Source: Coniochaeta sp. PMI_546 (lineage: Eukaryota; Ascomycota; Sordariomycetes; Coniochaetales; Coniochaetaceae). Taken from it: a DNA stretch of 64,000 bases. The stretch spans positions 1,984,001-2,048,000 of the forward strand of contig MU271145.1 of NCBI GenBank assembly GCA_021432605.1, in the 5' to 3' direction. Positions 22,651 to 35,926 of the stretch are shown here, in pieces. The notes below the pieces were generated by a model. The model ran no database searches and was not told the DNA's origin. It saw only the letters and a program-made list of their open reading frames with translations. The stretch's first letter is position 1, and the number at the start of each line of letters is the position of its first letter. The translations under genes and the position numbers were made by a program.

Positions 22651-23053
22651 ATGGCCAGTAAGTTGTGAAGCAACGATCGATATATGACGGGCAGCATTTA
22701 CTTACACACGTTTAGAGTCCAAGAACTCGTCTCAGCACAACCAGTCCAAGAAGGCTCACCGGAACGGGTACGTCGAGCGCGGGAGAGCGAATTTCCCCCG
22801 GATTGCGAACCAGCGAGTTGGACCGGTTCACTAACTAGACAATCACTGCAGTATCAAGAAGCCTAAGACCTCGAGATATCCTTCCCTCAAGGGAACCGAC
22901 CCCAAGTTCCGGAGAAACCACAGACATGCTCTCCACGGAACCATGAAGGCACTGGTACGCGCTGAGCCCAACTGCGCCGATCGAACCTCGAACCATGATC
23001 GCTGACACCCCTCACAGAAGGAGCTTAAGGAGGGCAAGAGGGAGACTGCTTGA
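22651..23053 (+). CDS. rpl29: 60S ribosomal protein eL29
   Basis: Four small exons: 22651-22657 (only 7 nt), 22716-22767, 22852-22954 and 23018-23053. Introns are 58, 84 and 63 nt and all are GT-AG. The joined product is 65 aa: it starts MAKSKNSSQHNQ, continues AHRNGIKKPK, and has the diagnostic GTDPKFRRNHRHA block. This is the small, highly basic eL29 protein of the large ribosomal subunit, normally 55-75 aa. Only the fully spliced form gives this sequence, which makes the exon map secure. Dense introns in short ribosomal protein genes are usual in these fungi. Confidence 0.95.
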
Positions 23054-25541
23054 TTTTCTTTACGACTCGGAACTTCGTGCTGGATTCGGAAAGGCGATAT
23101 CACTTGGGACATGGCCTCAGACGATGCAACGATCCTTGTGTCGGAGCCGACTGTACGGCAATTGCAGCTGGCTATTCATCGGTAGTTTTTGCTCTCGGCG
23201 TCAAGAGGACGGAATGCATCCCCCTGGTTGAGACACGTCATTTGGCAGTCTTTGGTCCTTGTTTCTGAGTGCCTAACGTCGTGTGCGATACCTTGCCATT
23301 CGCTCGATATGCGACACGATCACGATTACGAACTAGGCGATATGACCACTTGCTACTGACCAGATTTCCTCAGGAACCTTTCTCTTCCCTTCTGAACAAC
23401 GGCATTAGTGTGTACAGCTCTGAGCCATCTTCCCATGCTCTTTTTGCTGAAGGATAATATTCTTCGTGCCAAGACGAACCCTCCCTTCTATTACCAAACA
23501 CTTCTGTCCTACCGCCCCATAGGCTGCGGTGCATGAAAGACGGGCGACATTCGGATATATTTTGGAACTGCTGATGTGCGGCATGCACAGCAAGTGAGCC
23601 TCATTGCCAAGTAGGCCTCTCGGACTCTTCAGACAGGGCCAAAGCACTGCTTCTTGGAATGCTCCTGTGTCCGAAGAGTAGCAGAAGCTAGAAACACGAC
23701 ACACCCTCATGCTGTTGAGTATTGTATATTATCTGTCATGTGCTTCAACCGCTCGGTATTCCTGATATCCAGCCGAGACTCAATTCCAACCTTCTAGACA
23801 GAGTATATACAACTCGTGGGAGCAGTCATCTAGACTTACATGCCTTCATGCATATCCCAGTAGTGGTTTATGGCGGTCTGTTTCCCATAAAGAGTGACAA
23901 GTATCACTGGATGGTAGAGAGCAAAGACGCGAAGTCAACCATTTGGACTGTACACGTTGTAGAGCTGCCCCTTTTCGGAATAGATTTATGTATTATTCTG
24001 CACTTTCTCGCAGTCGTCTTGGCGTGAGAGATAACTTACTCGCCTCGTTACCACAAATACGAGGGACCCTCTCTTTGTTGCTCAATCACGACCGAGTTTA
24101 TCGAAACGCTCCATTGATTCGACCAGCCGCTAAGCAATTCACAGCCTGGGTCCCTGGAAGTGGAAGCTGAAAGGAGGCGGGCGCTCGGACCACATCATCC
24201 CCGCCATACGTATAGCGCGAGTCACAGTGGTCGAATATGGAAAGCCCCTCGAAACCAAGCTTCACTTCACTTGACTTCGGCTAGCGCCTAGCCTGCCGCC
24301 TAGAAGCACCTGAGCTGTCTCAAATCTCACTTCTTCCCGAGACCACTTCCACACCTCGTACCTCACACCTCACCTCTTCCCATCTTCGAACACCACTTTT
24401 CTTTCCCTTCTCGAATCCTCGAGTCTCCGCGTCGTCGCTCTTCGGTATCCTGCGACTACATCGCCGGCGAGCCTCCAGCAGGTATTTCTTTACGTCGCCG
24501 ACTGTGATCGTGGACCTGAAGATTCTTTCTCCGTGTCCTTCTGGATTGCTGGGGCGATACATCTTAATGCGTGAGTGACTGATCACGGCCTGATATTCAC
24601 GGCCGCTTCCTTTGAGCTTTGTTTGTTACTACTTTTTGAAATTTAGTTTCTCTACTCGCGTTTCCTGCATTTTGCTGCTTATTCAATGTATCTTGCGTGT
24701 CTTCTGCTCTCTGTCCTCTCATCTGCTGGCTCTAGAGTTGACAGCGAGGCGCGAGCTCTTTGTCTCCTGCGGGCGATCTGAAAGAGACGCGGTTTTTTCT
24801 GTCCTTCGGCTAGCTCTTATTACACCTTGATGCTTTTCCATCTTTGATTTATGCTTGAATTTCTCCTGTTAGTATTCTCTACGACATCGGCACACCTTTC
24901 GAACTTAAAGCTCCAGAGTTTCTGACCTGCGTGGAAACCTGACCTCGGACGACGGATCCATGCAGGAAGGCCCCTGGCAGTGTGCAGCGTCTGGTCTGGC
25001 CGTCTGACCTCGGAACTTTCAAAAAGCCAACCTGACTTATTACCTACCTGGCTTGCACTGACATATAACCTACTTTCCCCTGGGTCTAGATTATCCCTAA
25101 GGCAACATCTTTCTTTGCGCGATTCCGACGGCTCCTTTGAGGTCAGCAGGCTACTGCAGGAGCTTCGACGAAACCGCGCTCTTTTACATTCGACATCGGT
25201 GTGGATTCATAATTACCTTATATCCATAATACCTCGGTCGTCCTCGAAGCACTGTGCATCTCGCATTTGCACTCCCGCATCTTGGCCCTGCCGGCATTGA
25301 TCGCGGGTCCTTGGAAAATCACGAAACACTGCACCGCCGTCACGGACCACTGATCGTCCCGACATCGACTAATTCTCGAAGAGCCTCTGCCTGTTTCATA
25401 ATTGCTGGCAACCAGGGTCCAGCCAATTTCAGCACTTGCAACCTCCATACCTGCATTCTTCTCGAATTCGTTTCCTTCTATCAGCCCAAAGGCAACTATC
25501 TCAGGTTTGGCTCGGACATCGACCATTGATACACAGTCAAA
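23054..25541. other. Long intergenic region and vts1 leader
   Basis: The first 1.1 kb (23054-24170) shows only weak frames. From about 24240 on, the strand is strongly C/T-rich, in a pattern typical of a fungal transcription start region and long 5' leader, running up to the vts1 ATG at 25542. The leader would exceed 1 kb and contains several upstream ATGs; a leader intron is possible. No RNA gene is recognised. Confidence 0.5.
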
Positions 25542-27491
25542 ATGTCCAACATCATGAGCAACCGCAATAGCACGCCAGAGGCTAGCCATGTCTCTCTGAG
25601 ACCTCCTCAGTCCCGAACTGTCGGAAGCGGTCTGGCCCGGGCCTCGGCTGACGTCTCTTCGCTCTCCCAGGCGGCTAACCGCCCAATCCGCCCTTCGTCC
25701 GATTTCTACGGCCAGTCAGGCCAAGGCCAGGGTCAAGGCAATGCTGAGATTGATCCCCAAGACAAGCTTGCTCAGCAGTGGATCGCCGACATTGATCAGT
25801 ATGAGACCACACTTGAGGAGATGGCCGCCGCCACTCTCGACCAGGATTTCAAGGACGAACTCAGCGCTATTGAACAGTGGTTTCGGGTTCTGAGCGAGGC
25901 TGAGCGCACTGCTGCCCTCTACGCCTTGCTTCAGCAGACCACTCAGGTGCAAATCCGTTTCTTCATCCAGGTGCTGCAGCAGATGGGCAAGAACCACCCC
26001 ATGTCTGGAGTCTTGTCCCCTGCGAACTTTGACAAAGGTATGGTAACCCTCGAGCTGGCATACTTCTCTGAGTGTCACGAACTGACTCGCGTGTTCCTGC
26101 AGACCCTATGTCTAACCGTCTGAGCGATGCCATGAACAAACTAAGTGTCAGTGACTCGGCTAGAAACTCGCTTGCCCGACCGAATACCACGTCGAGTGCC
26201 AAGCGCCAGTCTGGTCTCGACTCATCAACCATCAATGCGATGTTCCCTGACGCTGCAGCTGCCATTGCGACCGAGAAGGCCAAGTTTACCCAGCAGACCG
26301 GCAACCCCCCTACCTCGAACCGCAACAGCACTGTTGACCGCAACTCACTTGCTCCTACGATCTCGGGTCCCAACGACGATGGCATGGGTCAGAATCCCCA
26401 GTCGCCTTGGGGTCAGAGTGATGCCACGCGCCCCAAGAGTTCGTCTGGTCAGCCTCCCATGGGTCAGTTTGTCGCACCCCAAGCTGGTGGCCTCCGATCG
26501 CCTCGACCACCCCAGCTGTCCAGCAACTCGAACATCCAGAACACCACCCTGTCGACCGGTGACAAGCTGTCTGATCTTCCTCTGCTTTCTCCTTACGGCG
26601 GTGGCAGCGGCAACTGGGCTTCTATGGTCAATACCCCGATGGTTCCTAACTTCGGCGCTGCTCAGGGCCCGAACCAGGCCGACATGGTTGCGAATGCTGC
26701 CGCTATGAAACTCGCAGCTCTATCGACAGTTAACAACCGATTCGCCTTGGATGATGTCCGCAAATATCGTCGTGCTAGATCCAACGATGCTCCTGGTCAC
26801 CCGCAGAACCCCATGGCGTCTGGCGGACAGATTCCAGGCATGCAACCAACCAACGTTATTATGATTAACGAGCATGGGCAGGTTCTCAGCCGGGATCAGC
26901 TGCTCAGTATTCCGGGCCAACAGAACCTCGGTTTTGGTGGTCGCTCTCGGCCCAGCTCGCCCGGACTTGCCATGCAAGGCGGATTTGCCCCGGCTATGGC
27001 CTTCGCTTCGCCCCAGAACAACGGTTTCTTGAGTGCCTATGATGGTACGTCGCCTGTAATGGGCATGAACAACGGACTGGCTCCGATGAACATGGGTCAG
27101 TTTGGACTGGGTGGCCATGAGGGCTATCTATCGGATCACTCGGATATGGTACGTGGTAGGAGCCCCCGTGGTCGTCGTGGCAGCTCGAAGCCGCCCGAGG
27201 ATCCTACGGACCCAAGCCTGCTACAGGACATTCCCAGCTGGCTCCGTAGCCTACGTCTGCACAAGTATACGGACAACCTCAAGGATATGAAGTGGAATGA
27301 TCTGGTTGAGCTGGATGACAAGCAGCTTGAGGAGCGCGGGGTTAATGCCCTCGGTGCTCGACGCAAGATGCTGAAGGTCTTTGAGCAGGTCAAGGGTAAG
27401 ATATGACGGCTGCCCATGGAAAGTTTTAACGTGGTCAGAACTTGCTAACAATACTTCAACAGAGGCCAAGGCTGATGGCAAGCTGGGCTAG
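25542..27491 (+). CDS. vts1: SAM-domain RNA-binding regulator Vts1 (Smaug family)
   Basis: Exons 25542-26037, 26103-27395 and 27463-27491 (introns 65 and 67 nt) give 605 aa. Vts1 binds Smaug recognition hairpins in mRNAs and recruits deadenylation and decay factors in the cytoplasm. The N-terminal third holds the conserved helical domain ([16 protein letters not shown] to [14 protein letters not shown], about residues 80-155). A long Ser/Asn/Gln/Pro-rich low-complexity linker follows. The C-terminus has a SAM domain of about 60 residues ([18 protein letters not shown], then [16 protein letters not shown]), which ends ten residues before the stop. The last exon adds only nine residues (EAKADGKLG, counting the split codon). 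The start at 25542 is the first ATG of the frame; a second lies five codons later. Confidence 0.93.
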
Positions 27492-28328
27492 ATTCTCGTT
27501 GGCCGCCGCGGAACCAGGAACCAGTATGTTACGACGGCAGGTGCATTCGTTGAGCAGAAGTGCATGTGCGTGCGTAAGTACGGACCTGTTGACGATTAAA
27601 AACCTTCCTTGGACTTGGACTTGATGTTGGAGTTGGAGATGATATCAGAGGATGGAAGCAAGCACACTTCAACTTGCACCGTATGAATGGACACAGGCCC
27701 CCACATTGACATGAGCAATTATTGTACAAGAGTAGCATTTGGGAGTTGGACTCGGTCCTCGTTAGCAATCAAGGGCAAATCAGGGAAGCCAGGGAGCAAG
27801 GGAACAGCACTTATGTTCATGGTAGCACATTAGCACCAGAAGTAGTGATTATTTCCAATACAATCGATGAGTTAATCGTCCATCAACACTAGTCGCCTTT
27901 CCATTTCGATTCCTGGCTTCTGTAGCTGTCTGTCTCAGCCTCACCTTTGGTCACTTACCATACATAGCATTAGCGGTTATGGTCGCGGTGGCGGGTGGAG
28001 CCGACAAAGTTTAGACTTTAGTGTATATCACAAGTTGAAGATTCTCAATTCACACACTATCGTCAGTTATCAAAGAAACATCCATCAGTTCACCCAAGCC
28101 CTCAGAAAAGTGCATGCGCGATACCGTGACCTTCTCCATTACGGCCAGATGAATAAAGATTTCCAAGATTAGGAAATCTTCAGTCTGCGTTCTCTCCCTT
28201 CGACTGCTGGCTCTCCTCTCGAGTTCAATGAGATGCAGCGCGCATATGCATGAAGACCCACCACACCTTCATGTCCACGGCATCTACCACTACCTGCCAA
28301 CATAGGTAGTCAAGAATCATAAAAAAAA
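27492..28328. other. Intergenic spacer between vts1 and tfc4
   Basis: About 840 bp with no gene. A short A-run directly precedes the tfc4 ATG (28321-28329). Confidence 0.5.
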
Positions 28329-31300
28329 ATGTCAGAGTCAGACCAAATAGACCCCAGTCTGACTGGACTGCCGCAGAGTGCGCCAGGCCAGGGGCAGAGC
28401 CAGGACATTGCCATGGTCGACATCGCTGTTGCTCCGAACCAACCCAGCCTTGACGAAGTGTGAGTGTACTTCTACTATTCACTACCGGCCTAGAACAACG
28501 ACTCTTGCTAACAAGACAAAATCAGAGCACAAGAGATACAGTCTCGCTACGAAAACGACGATCAGGAAAGCGTCGACTCGGACGTCGACTCAGACTACCA
28601 AGAGCTCCGCGCCGAGACAGCCAAGCTCAACGCCAGCATCGAGGCCTTCCGCACCGCCCAGCGATTAGGAGCCGACACCTCCGATGGCGTCGACTCCTTC
28701 CCGGGCGCCTCTCAGGCGGCGGCAGCGGCAGCAGCAGCAGGAGCGACCAGCCAACCTACCCGCGGTCGCGGGGGTCGCGGGGGCCAGGGCCGCGGCGGAG
28801 GCGGACGGGCAGGCCGCAAGCTCGGCCCCCGCAAGGCCGCCAAGCCGACGCCCGACATCCTGTACCGGCTGAGCCTGGCCACGGAGGCGTTCCACGACAA
28901 GCGGTACGAGGACGCGCACGAGATCCTGGCCGAGATCATCCGGATCAACGCCGAGACGTACGACGCCTGGACGCTGCTGAGCACCGTCTTCGAGGAGACG
29001 GGGGAGCGGAAGAAGGCGCTCAACGCGCTCATCTACGCGGCGCACCTGACGCCCAAGATCGTCTCGGCCTGGATGAACGCGGGCGCCTACGCGCTCGAGG
29101 GCATCGAGGAGATGGAGGACGGGCCCGAGAGGACGGAGAGGCTGCAGCTGGCCAGGACGCTGTACGCGGCCGCCGTCAGGGCGGACACGAGCGATGCCAA
29201 TGCGCGCACGACGCTGGCGGACGTGCTGATGAGTCTGGGCTATGCGGCGGCCGCGGCCGGGCAGTACCAGAGGGCGCTGAGGTACAGGCCGCTGAATATC
29301 AGGACGGTGCGGAATCTGGCGGATGTGGCGCTCGATGCCAAGGATCCGAGGAAGACGGGCCCGGCGGCGAGGGAGGCGTATCGGAGGGTCATTGAGCACT
29401 GCTACGAGGCCGGGACGAATGTGGTTGAGGAGGGGGCGTTTGAGTGGAGTGATTTGAGGATATATCTCGAGTTTTTCGGGATCGGGGACGAGGAGGACTG
29501 GGGACGGGCGGCGAGCGAGCTGAAGGAGGTTGCGAGGTGGTTGTTGGGGAGGAGGGAGGAGAGGTGCTGGGAGGGGTGGGATTATGACGACCGCGAGTGG
29601 GATGTGAATGATGATCGGAGGGTTCTGGTGCCTGGCTACGAGCCTGGGCGGTTTCCGCTCCAGAGTTACGGTCTGGCGCTGCCTGTTGATCTGAGAGCGA
29701 AGCTCGTCATTTACCGGCTGCGGCTCGGACAGCACCAGGAGGCGGCGCTGCATATGGAGTGTCTGGACCCGAAGGACGAGAGGGGCCACGACCTACCTGC
29801 TATGGAGAGGTTTAGGTACTTCCCTGACTGTCTGAAGGATGTGGGCGCCGAGCTGCTCCTGCACGAGCAGCCTGCCGTGGCGCTGGACTACTTCGACCTG
29901 TATCGTCGCATTGCGGCTCAGAACCCCGAGGATGTCGTTGTGGACGCCGACATGCTTGTCAACCAGGGCCGGTGCTATCTGGCGATGGGCGACAAGGTCG
30001 CCGCGGAAGAGTGCTTTATTGGAGCGCTCGACGAGGACGAGTACCACATCGACGCCCGCTTCGAGCTGGCCAAGCTGTACGAGGCCGAGTCGGAGAAGGA
30101 AGGACGGGAGGAGGCCTTCCTGCTCGTCAACGAAGCGCTCGACCTGGAGGCGCGGCAGAGTGGGGATATTGACCCGGCGCTCGCGGGGCCGAAGAAGCGG
30201 CGCAACTACCAGCGCGCTCGCAGGGAGCCGAAGCCGAAGAAGGATCGCGCCCCGAGGGCGCCGAGACCGCCGGGCGAGAAGAGGAAGTACCGTCCCAGAC
30301 GTCTCGGCGGGTCGGCAGAGAAGCAGAGGCAGGAGATCGAGAGGAAGAATGCCATGCTGGAGAAATATCGTGCTGCGATGGACTTGAAGCCACAGGTTGC
30401 CGCCGGCGACCAGGAAGCTATGGCGAGGTGGATGTCGGTTGCCAAGGATCTCGTGGACGATTTCCGATCTTCGAAGCAGTTTTTCCCTTGGGACAAGTAC
30501 GTCCGCTTCATGGGCTACAACACCATTCTCAGCACCGATGCCATCCCGGCCAAGAGCAGCAAGCTCGCAGCAATGGCTGCGCGGCTGCAGCAGAACCTCG
30601 CTCCTGTCGAAGGCCAAGACCCTGCTCAGCTACCTCCCGCGCTCCGTCACGACCACTACGGCATCCCGTTCGAGGAGTGGCTCGACCTCCTTCTTGACTA
30701 CGCCCTCAACCTAACCGTCGCAAACCAGGTCGAGGAGGCATATGTCGTGCTCCTCTCAGCCCGCGACTCGGTGGTCTTCAAATCCAGAGACCACGCCTTC
30801 CTCATCCACATCACCTGGGCCCTCTGCGCCGTCTACGCGGGCGATGAGGAGCAGTGCGTGCACATCGCCCGGTTCTTCATGCGCGACTACATGCCCGGCA
30901 CAGACTCGTACCGCCTCTTCGCCGCCATGGTCCGCCTCTGCCAGGCCCCACCGTCATGGTACACCTCCGGGCCGGGCCAAAAGTTCATCCTCCGTCAGAT
31001 CAAGCTGATGGACAAGGCGTCCGTGTCCGAAGGCGACGTCAACACGAGCCAGCTGGACGTGTGTCTGCTGACCCTCTACGGGCACATCCTCTACACGTCG
31101 CAAAGCTACCCCTACGCGCTGAGCTACTTCATGCGCGCCGCGTCCATCGACCCGACGAACCCCATGATCAACCTGTCCCTGGGCATAGGCTACATCCAGT
31201 ACGCCCTCAAGCGGCAGGCGCCCAACCGCCAGTACCTGATCACGCAGGGCTTCGCCTTCTTCCAGAAGTACTACCACCACCGCATGGCCTCGCCGTACGC

Positions 31301-31556
31301 CGGCGAGCGGCAGGAGGCCAAGTTCAACATGGGCAGGGCGTACCATATCCTCGGGCTGGGACACCTGGCCGTCAAGTACTACAGGGAGGTGCTCGACGAG
31401 AGCAGGGAGAGGGGGGGCAGGCCGCTGGTGGCTGAGGTTATGGGCCGCGAGGACCTGGCGCTCGAGGCGGCGTATAATATCAAGACTATCTGTTTTCAGA
31501 TGGGGGACTTGGACGGGGCGAGGGCGATCACGGAGGAGTGGCTTGTTATTGATTGA
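28329..31556 (+). CDS. tfc4: TFIIIC subunit Tfc4 (tau131/TFIIIC102), TPR protein
   Basis: Exons 28329-28459 and 28526-31556, with a 66-nt intron (GTGAGT, GCTAACAAG, CAG), give 1053 aa. Tfc4 is the TPR-rich tauA subunit of TFIIIC that bridges promoter-bound TFIIIC to TFIIIB at tRNA and 5S genes. The N-terminus is acidic (DQESVDSDVDSDYQEL). Next comes an Ala run and an Arg/Gly-rich patch (about residues 110-140, RGRGGRGGQGRGGGG). Then there is a first TPR array (YRLSLATEAFHDKRYEDA onward). A basic linker (KKRRNYQRARREPKPKKD) interrupts, and a second TPR block reaches the C-terminus (LGIGYIQYALKRQAPNRQ, then FNMGRAYHILGLGHLAVKYY). Length and order match the fungal family. The coding strand is very GC-rich, which creates long open frames on other strands that are not genes. 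Confidence 0.94.
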
Positions 31557-34500
31557 TACCCGATTGTTCTCTTTCTGAAAGTGTGATGGGCGAAAGAGGC
31601 GGATGGTAACGGGGAGCGGAGGTGGTAAGACGGACGTCACCTTGGTAGAAGGGGAGGAAGCAGTAGCATTAGCATCTTCACTGAAGTGATTTCTACCAAA
31701 CAGCATGTGACATTGTGTCTACGCGCCCAGCGAAGCATTGTGAAGCGATCAAAATGCAGAGCAAGGCCAAAGTCAGACATTCAACTCTCTAGGAAATAGT
31801 CCCCGTAACCTGATGGACGATGGTCACGCGAGAGGATCAATCTCTCCTGATGCTGAAACGGAAAGGGATGTGATAGCAATGGACAAGACGTCTCTGATCT
31901 AGGCATTTCTGGAGGTGGCCTAATCTCGTGTCTTCGATCTGCTTTGGGCTCGGGATCTGGAGATGATTCCGCTTCAGGGGCTCAGTCTGTAGATTCCAGT
32001 AGTGCTTACCCGTCCATATGTGTCGTCTTTGTTTGGTGGCACATAGGACTGGTTGAAAAGCAATATGACCAATGTTCCTCCCCTATCTTTGGAAACACTG
32101 GCAAGCAACAAACCGAAAGCCACATCGTTTCAGACTGAAAACCTTTGAAAGCGTGAAGCTTGTGGTCGTCAGTTGACATGCAAGGGAGAGAAATGCATCT
32201 AGCTCTCAGCCCAGTAATCCGGTGGCGACTGACAAAGGCTGTCGTCCCGGACCAGGTGACGTGGACATGTCAATGTGAGATCTCCGAGCTACAACACTCC
32301 GCTGCCTTGTCATAGGCGCTCCGTGCCCTCGATGATCAAGCTTGATCTCTACTGACACGTCGCACCACAGGTCTCTGCTTCCAACAAGCCACGTTAATGC
32401 GCCCTCCGTTGGCCGCTGCTAGTCTGGCCCTCGACGCGAGACAGGTCTTGGGTGAGTTTCCGATGTCCACTACAGTAAGTCATATCTCGTACGACATGCA
32501 GGTTCAGACATCACGCGAATGAGCAGAGACTCGCATATCTCGAGAATACAAGACTGGTTGTAAGAATAAGGGTGGGCAATGGCAAGGCACGTAGCCGCAA
32601 AGTTTCAAGTGGCGGTTGGCTGCCGACCGCCCACAAGGAAACGAAATCAACTAGTCTGTTTCCTCGCGACTCGGGAAACACTTATCATCAAGGTCGGCGG
32701 CAGACATCTACGCAGTCATGGTGGGATCACGAGAGAAAGGCCGGAATAGGTTCACGTGAAGCCAAGCAGGAAAAGATCAGCGACAAACAAAACGTGGCAG
32801 CGATCGATCAGATCGAATCAGCGATGGCGGCGGGAGTTGGCCTCTGGGTGCTGAGGGCAAAGATTGGCAGCGTCCAGACGCCGGGGTCGTGCTGGCCTCA
32901 GCCGCGCGCGAACCTCGGCGGTTTCCGAGGCTCCCGGTTCAAGGTCAGGTTGCTGCTTGGGAGAAGTCCTCTATTTTTTCCAGCACAGGGATCCGCACAG
33001 CTGGGGATTCCAGGTTCCCATCGCTCATGTCACGTTCCTTTTGCAGGCGAATACGCACTTTTTAAAAGTTCAAGTGAGAAATGACCATCAAGTGGATCGT
33101 TTCAAGCCACAGCGGATCGCCTCAAGGGGGCCAGCGCCGGGACAGAAGGCGAAGAAGCCAAAACGAAACAAAAGCGGGGGAGAAAGAAGCAAACGGGGAA
33201 GGAGGGCAGATTGAAGGGAGGAAAGAGATCCATCCAGACAGACAGGGGAAAGAGCGATTGTGCTGCAGTTGTACCGTGGCGTTGGTGCCGCTAGACGTGC
33301 CTGACGTGTAAAAACTTCGTTGTTTGCAGTTTTGTTTGGTCTCGTCGGTCCGAAGCAGTGGGTTTCCCAATCGCTTCATTAATCCTTCTCCACAGCGGGA
33401 GAAATGGATTGATGCTGAAGGCGATCTCTTCTTCTGCGATAGGTATTGATGATCCGGATACCTCAAAACAACGTTCTGGTTCTGGATCTCGTTCGGATTC
33501 CCAGGAAATGGAAAGAGCATCCTTGGCACTGACCCACCACGGGCTCGGAGCCTCTCAGCTTAGCGCGTTTCACCTGATCGCTACAAGGCAGGCAGGGCGG
33601 GATGTCCCCTCCTGCCCTCCTGGCCCTTTTTTAGGTTCGGACGAAAACTGCAAGGTCTTATGTGGAGCTATTCAGGGACAGGTCGATGCCGATTGGCCAG
33701 CTAAGTACAGAAAAGCCAGAACTGTCAGAACCCAATGTTCCCCTCAGAGCTGGGCGGAACTGGCGAAGTCACACTGGATTCCACGCCACTACTTTGCACA
33801 AGGCAACATGAAAATAACTCCCCAACATGCCGTCAATTACACGTGTAGTAGGTATACAGTACTGATTGTTGTCAGCTTTACCCCCTGCTGTTGGAACCAT
33901 GATATTGTGTATGATATACGTGCGCAGGGATGTAGTGTAGGCTCACCTGCTACCAACGCAAAATAGAGACATGTAAAAGAAAGCGTACACAGTACACGCC
34001 TGTCAGAGCAGTTACCCAATTTTACCTTGGATATCTGCGGTCCGAGTATCTACACTAGACGTCATACATTTGTATCTGAGCTGATTGAGCTATCCGTCGC
34101 AAATACAGGGCTTGTGGGCATCATCGATGAAAGGAAACTTGCGGCACTTCTTCCAGTGAGGATGATGGGCCAGAAACAACCTTGCAGCGCTGTGTTTCGC
34201 TCCAACAGCTCTAATCTCAGCCCAATTACAGCGTGATACCTTCGGACGTGTTATTTACACATAGTACTGACCGGTAACACAAGGGTTGTCATCTGCTAGG
34301 GTGCTGTTTTTACCCGTCATTTTCGTGGGAAGTGAGGGGGAGGCGCTATCTCAACGATAAACGCACCGACCAGGTTGTGCTCAGCAAAGCGACCACTAAG
34401 GTTAATTTCAACCTGGGAGCACACCCTCATCGGCGTCGAACTCCACTCTTAACCACAGACGTGAGCGCTCAATTCAGGTACGGATTCCGCGTGGCCAATG

Positions 34501-35926
34501 ACCTCGAGGTGGTGGCTGCAGCTTGCAGGATCTTTTTGGGCCGATGGTGGGAAGCCAGGAGAAAATCCTCTTCCACAACACAGAACCCGCATCTTCGCCA
34601 GAGCTGGCGAGTACAATGACTCGAGATACTCGCTTTACTGCTGTGTCCGACTCCCCGACCCGGCCTGCTGGCGACCGATTTTGTCTGGGCAACACGACGG
34701 TGGCTGGCATAACGCGCTTTTGTCGATATGCTCTGTCAAAGGGATTCGAAAGAGCAAAAGAACGCTTTGATGGGCGACGCCAGTCAGAGCGGCCCGAGTG
34801 TGTATCCCTGCCGCCCGCCGTCACATCGCCCAAGCACAGGGTCAAAGAAAGGGAAACATGCGAGGAAAACTACACGTGGATCCAAACAAGAAACGACCAC
34901 TGATCGTCAAATTTAAACTTTTGGCTAGGTATCCCTACTGGCTTGAGTGGCTTCCCTACTGTGGTATGTTTCCTCAGGAAAAGACCTGTGGCCTGTCACA
35001 GTAGTCTAGTAGGGTCTCTGAGTCTGTGTGCGTTTGGTATGTAATTCCCTCAGACTCCTGGGTCCCCTTCTCATTAGGGCTTAAGATGAACCACCCATCT
35101 CCAACACAGTACTCGACTTGAAGATGCAGGCATCCAAGTCGTCGACTGGCATCAGACATGTCAATCAACGAGGTGACAGACAAACATTGTCACAACTCGT
35201 CCGTTTCTACAAAGTTGTAGTCAGCCATAACACCACTCGTCTGTTGCAAGTCTGACACATGGTTCCGGCTATCTGCTTTTGTCACCCTGAAAAAATAATG
35301 AGGCGTCAATCTTTCTCCCTAAGCTCTGTAACAATCGCGATTTATCATCACCCTTGGCCTTGCATACCACCTGCGGCCCACAGCCGCCGAGTCCGTGGCT
35401 CCATCATCAATGTCACACCCGTGGGAAAGACCTCTGCGCTAGAGACCTAGGCCTGCTAGGGCGAGGCCCAGCTCCGGACTACTGCAGCTCCCTTCCCTGC
35501 AGGCTCAGGCACCACCGCTGCGCTGGAGCTGATGGAAGTGATATTAAGCAGTCCTGTTTCCCTTCCCTTCCTCTCCCCCCTCCTTTGCTAGTCTTGTTGG
35601 TCAACTCACCTGGACTTGTGTTGTTCTCTTCGAGTTTTGTCTCTCTTTCTCCAACCACCTTCCTTTCATCCCTCGAGCTGCTGAGTCGACTCGGCACGTC
35701 CTGTCCTTTTTCCCTTCTTTCAAGCAACAGAATCTTTGTGGTCGTTGTCACTATCGAGTCCGAGATACTCTAGTCACGGCCATTTCGTCCAATCATTTTA
35801 CGGTGCGCCGGTATCAGCATCTAAAGACCACTTACACCTCGCCAGTCCCAGAGACTTGACATCCGCTACTTTTGATATCCAACATTCATTCCTAGAGAAC
35901 ACACAAACTTACGAGTTATCGTCAAC
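31557..35926. other. 4.4-kb region without a supported gene
   Basis: Long frames at 32572-33084 and 33358-33966 begin with non-ATG codons, have irregular composition and no motif, and are not called. I saw no tRNA boxes, transposon ends or tandem arrays. The last 600 bases become C/T-rich (for example 35540-35720), consistent with a promoter and leader of the secreted protein gene downstream. A non-coding RNA gene cannot be excluded. Confidence 0.45.

Noticed and set aside
22981-22997. GGTTCGAGGTTCGA-like B-box word in minus orientation
   Set aside because: It lies in the last intron of eL29 with no acceptor stem or A box at the right distance; not a tRNA.
28460-29789. Long frames on both strands overlapping the 5' half of tfc4
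   Set aside because: They are shadows caused by the very GC-rich codon use of tfc4, whose own frame carries clear TPR sequence.
32572-33084. 170-codon plus-strand open frame
   Set aside because: Starts at GTG, has no motif, irregular composition and no splice-supported continuation.
33358-33966. 202-codon plus-strand open frame
   Set aside because: Starts at a non-ATG codon and shows no family-like blocks; chance frame in a non-coding region.
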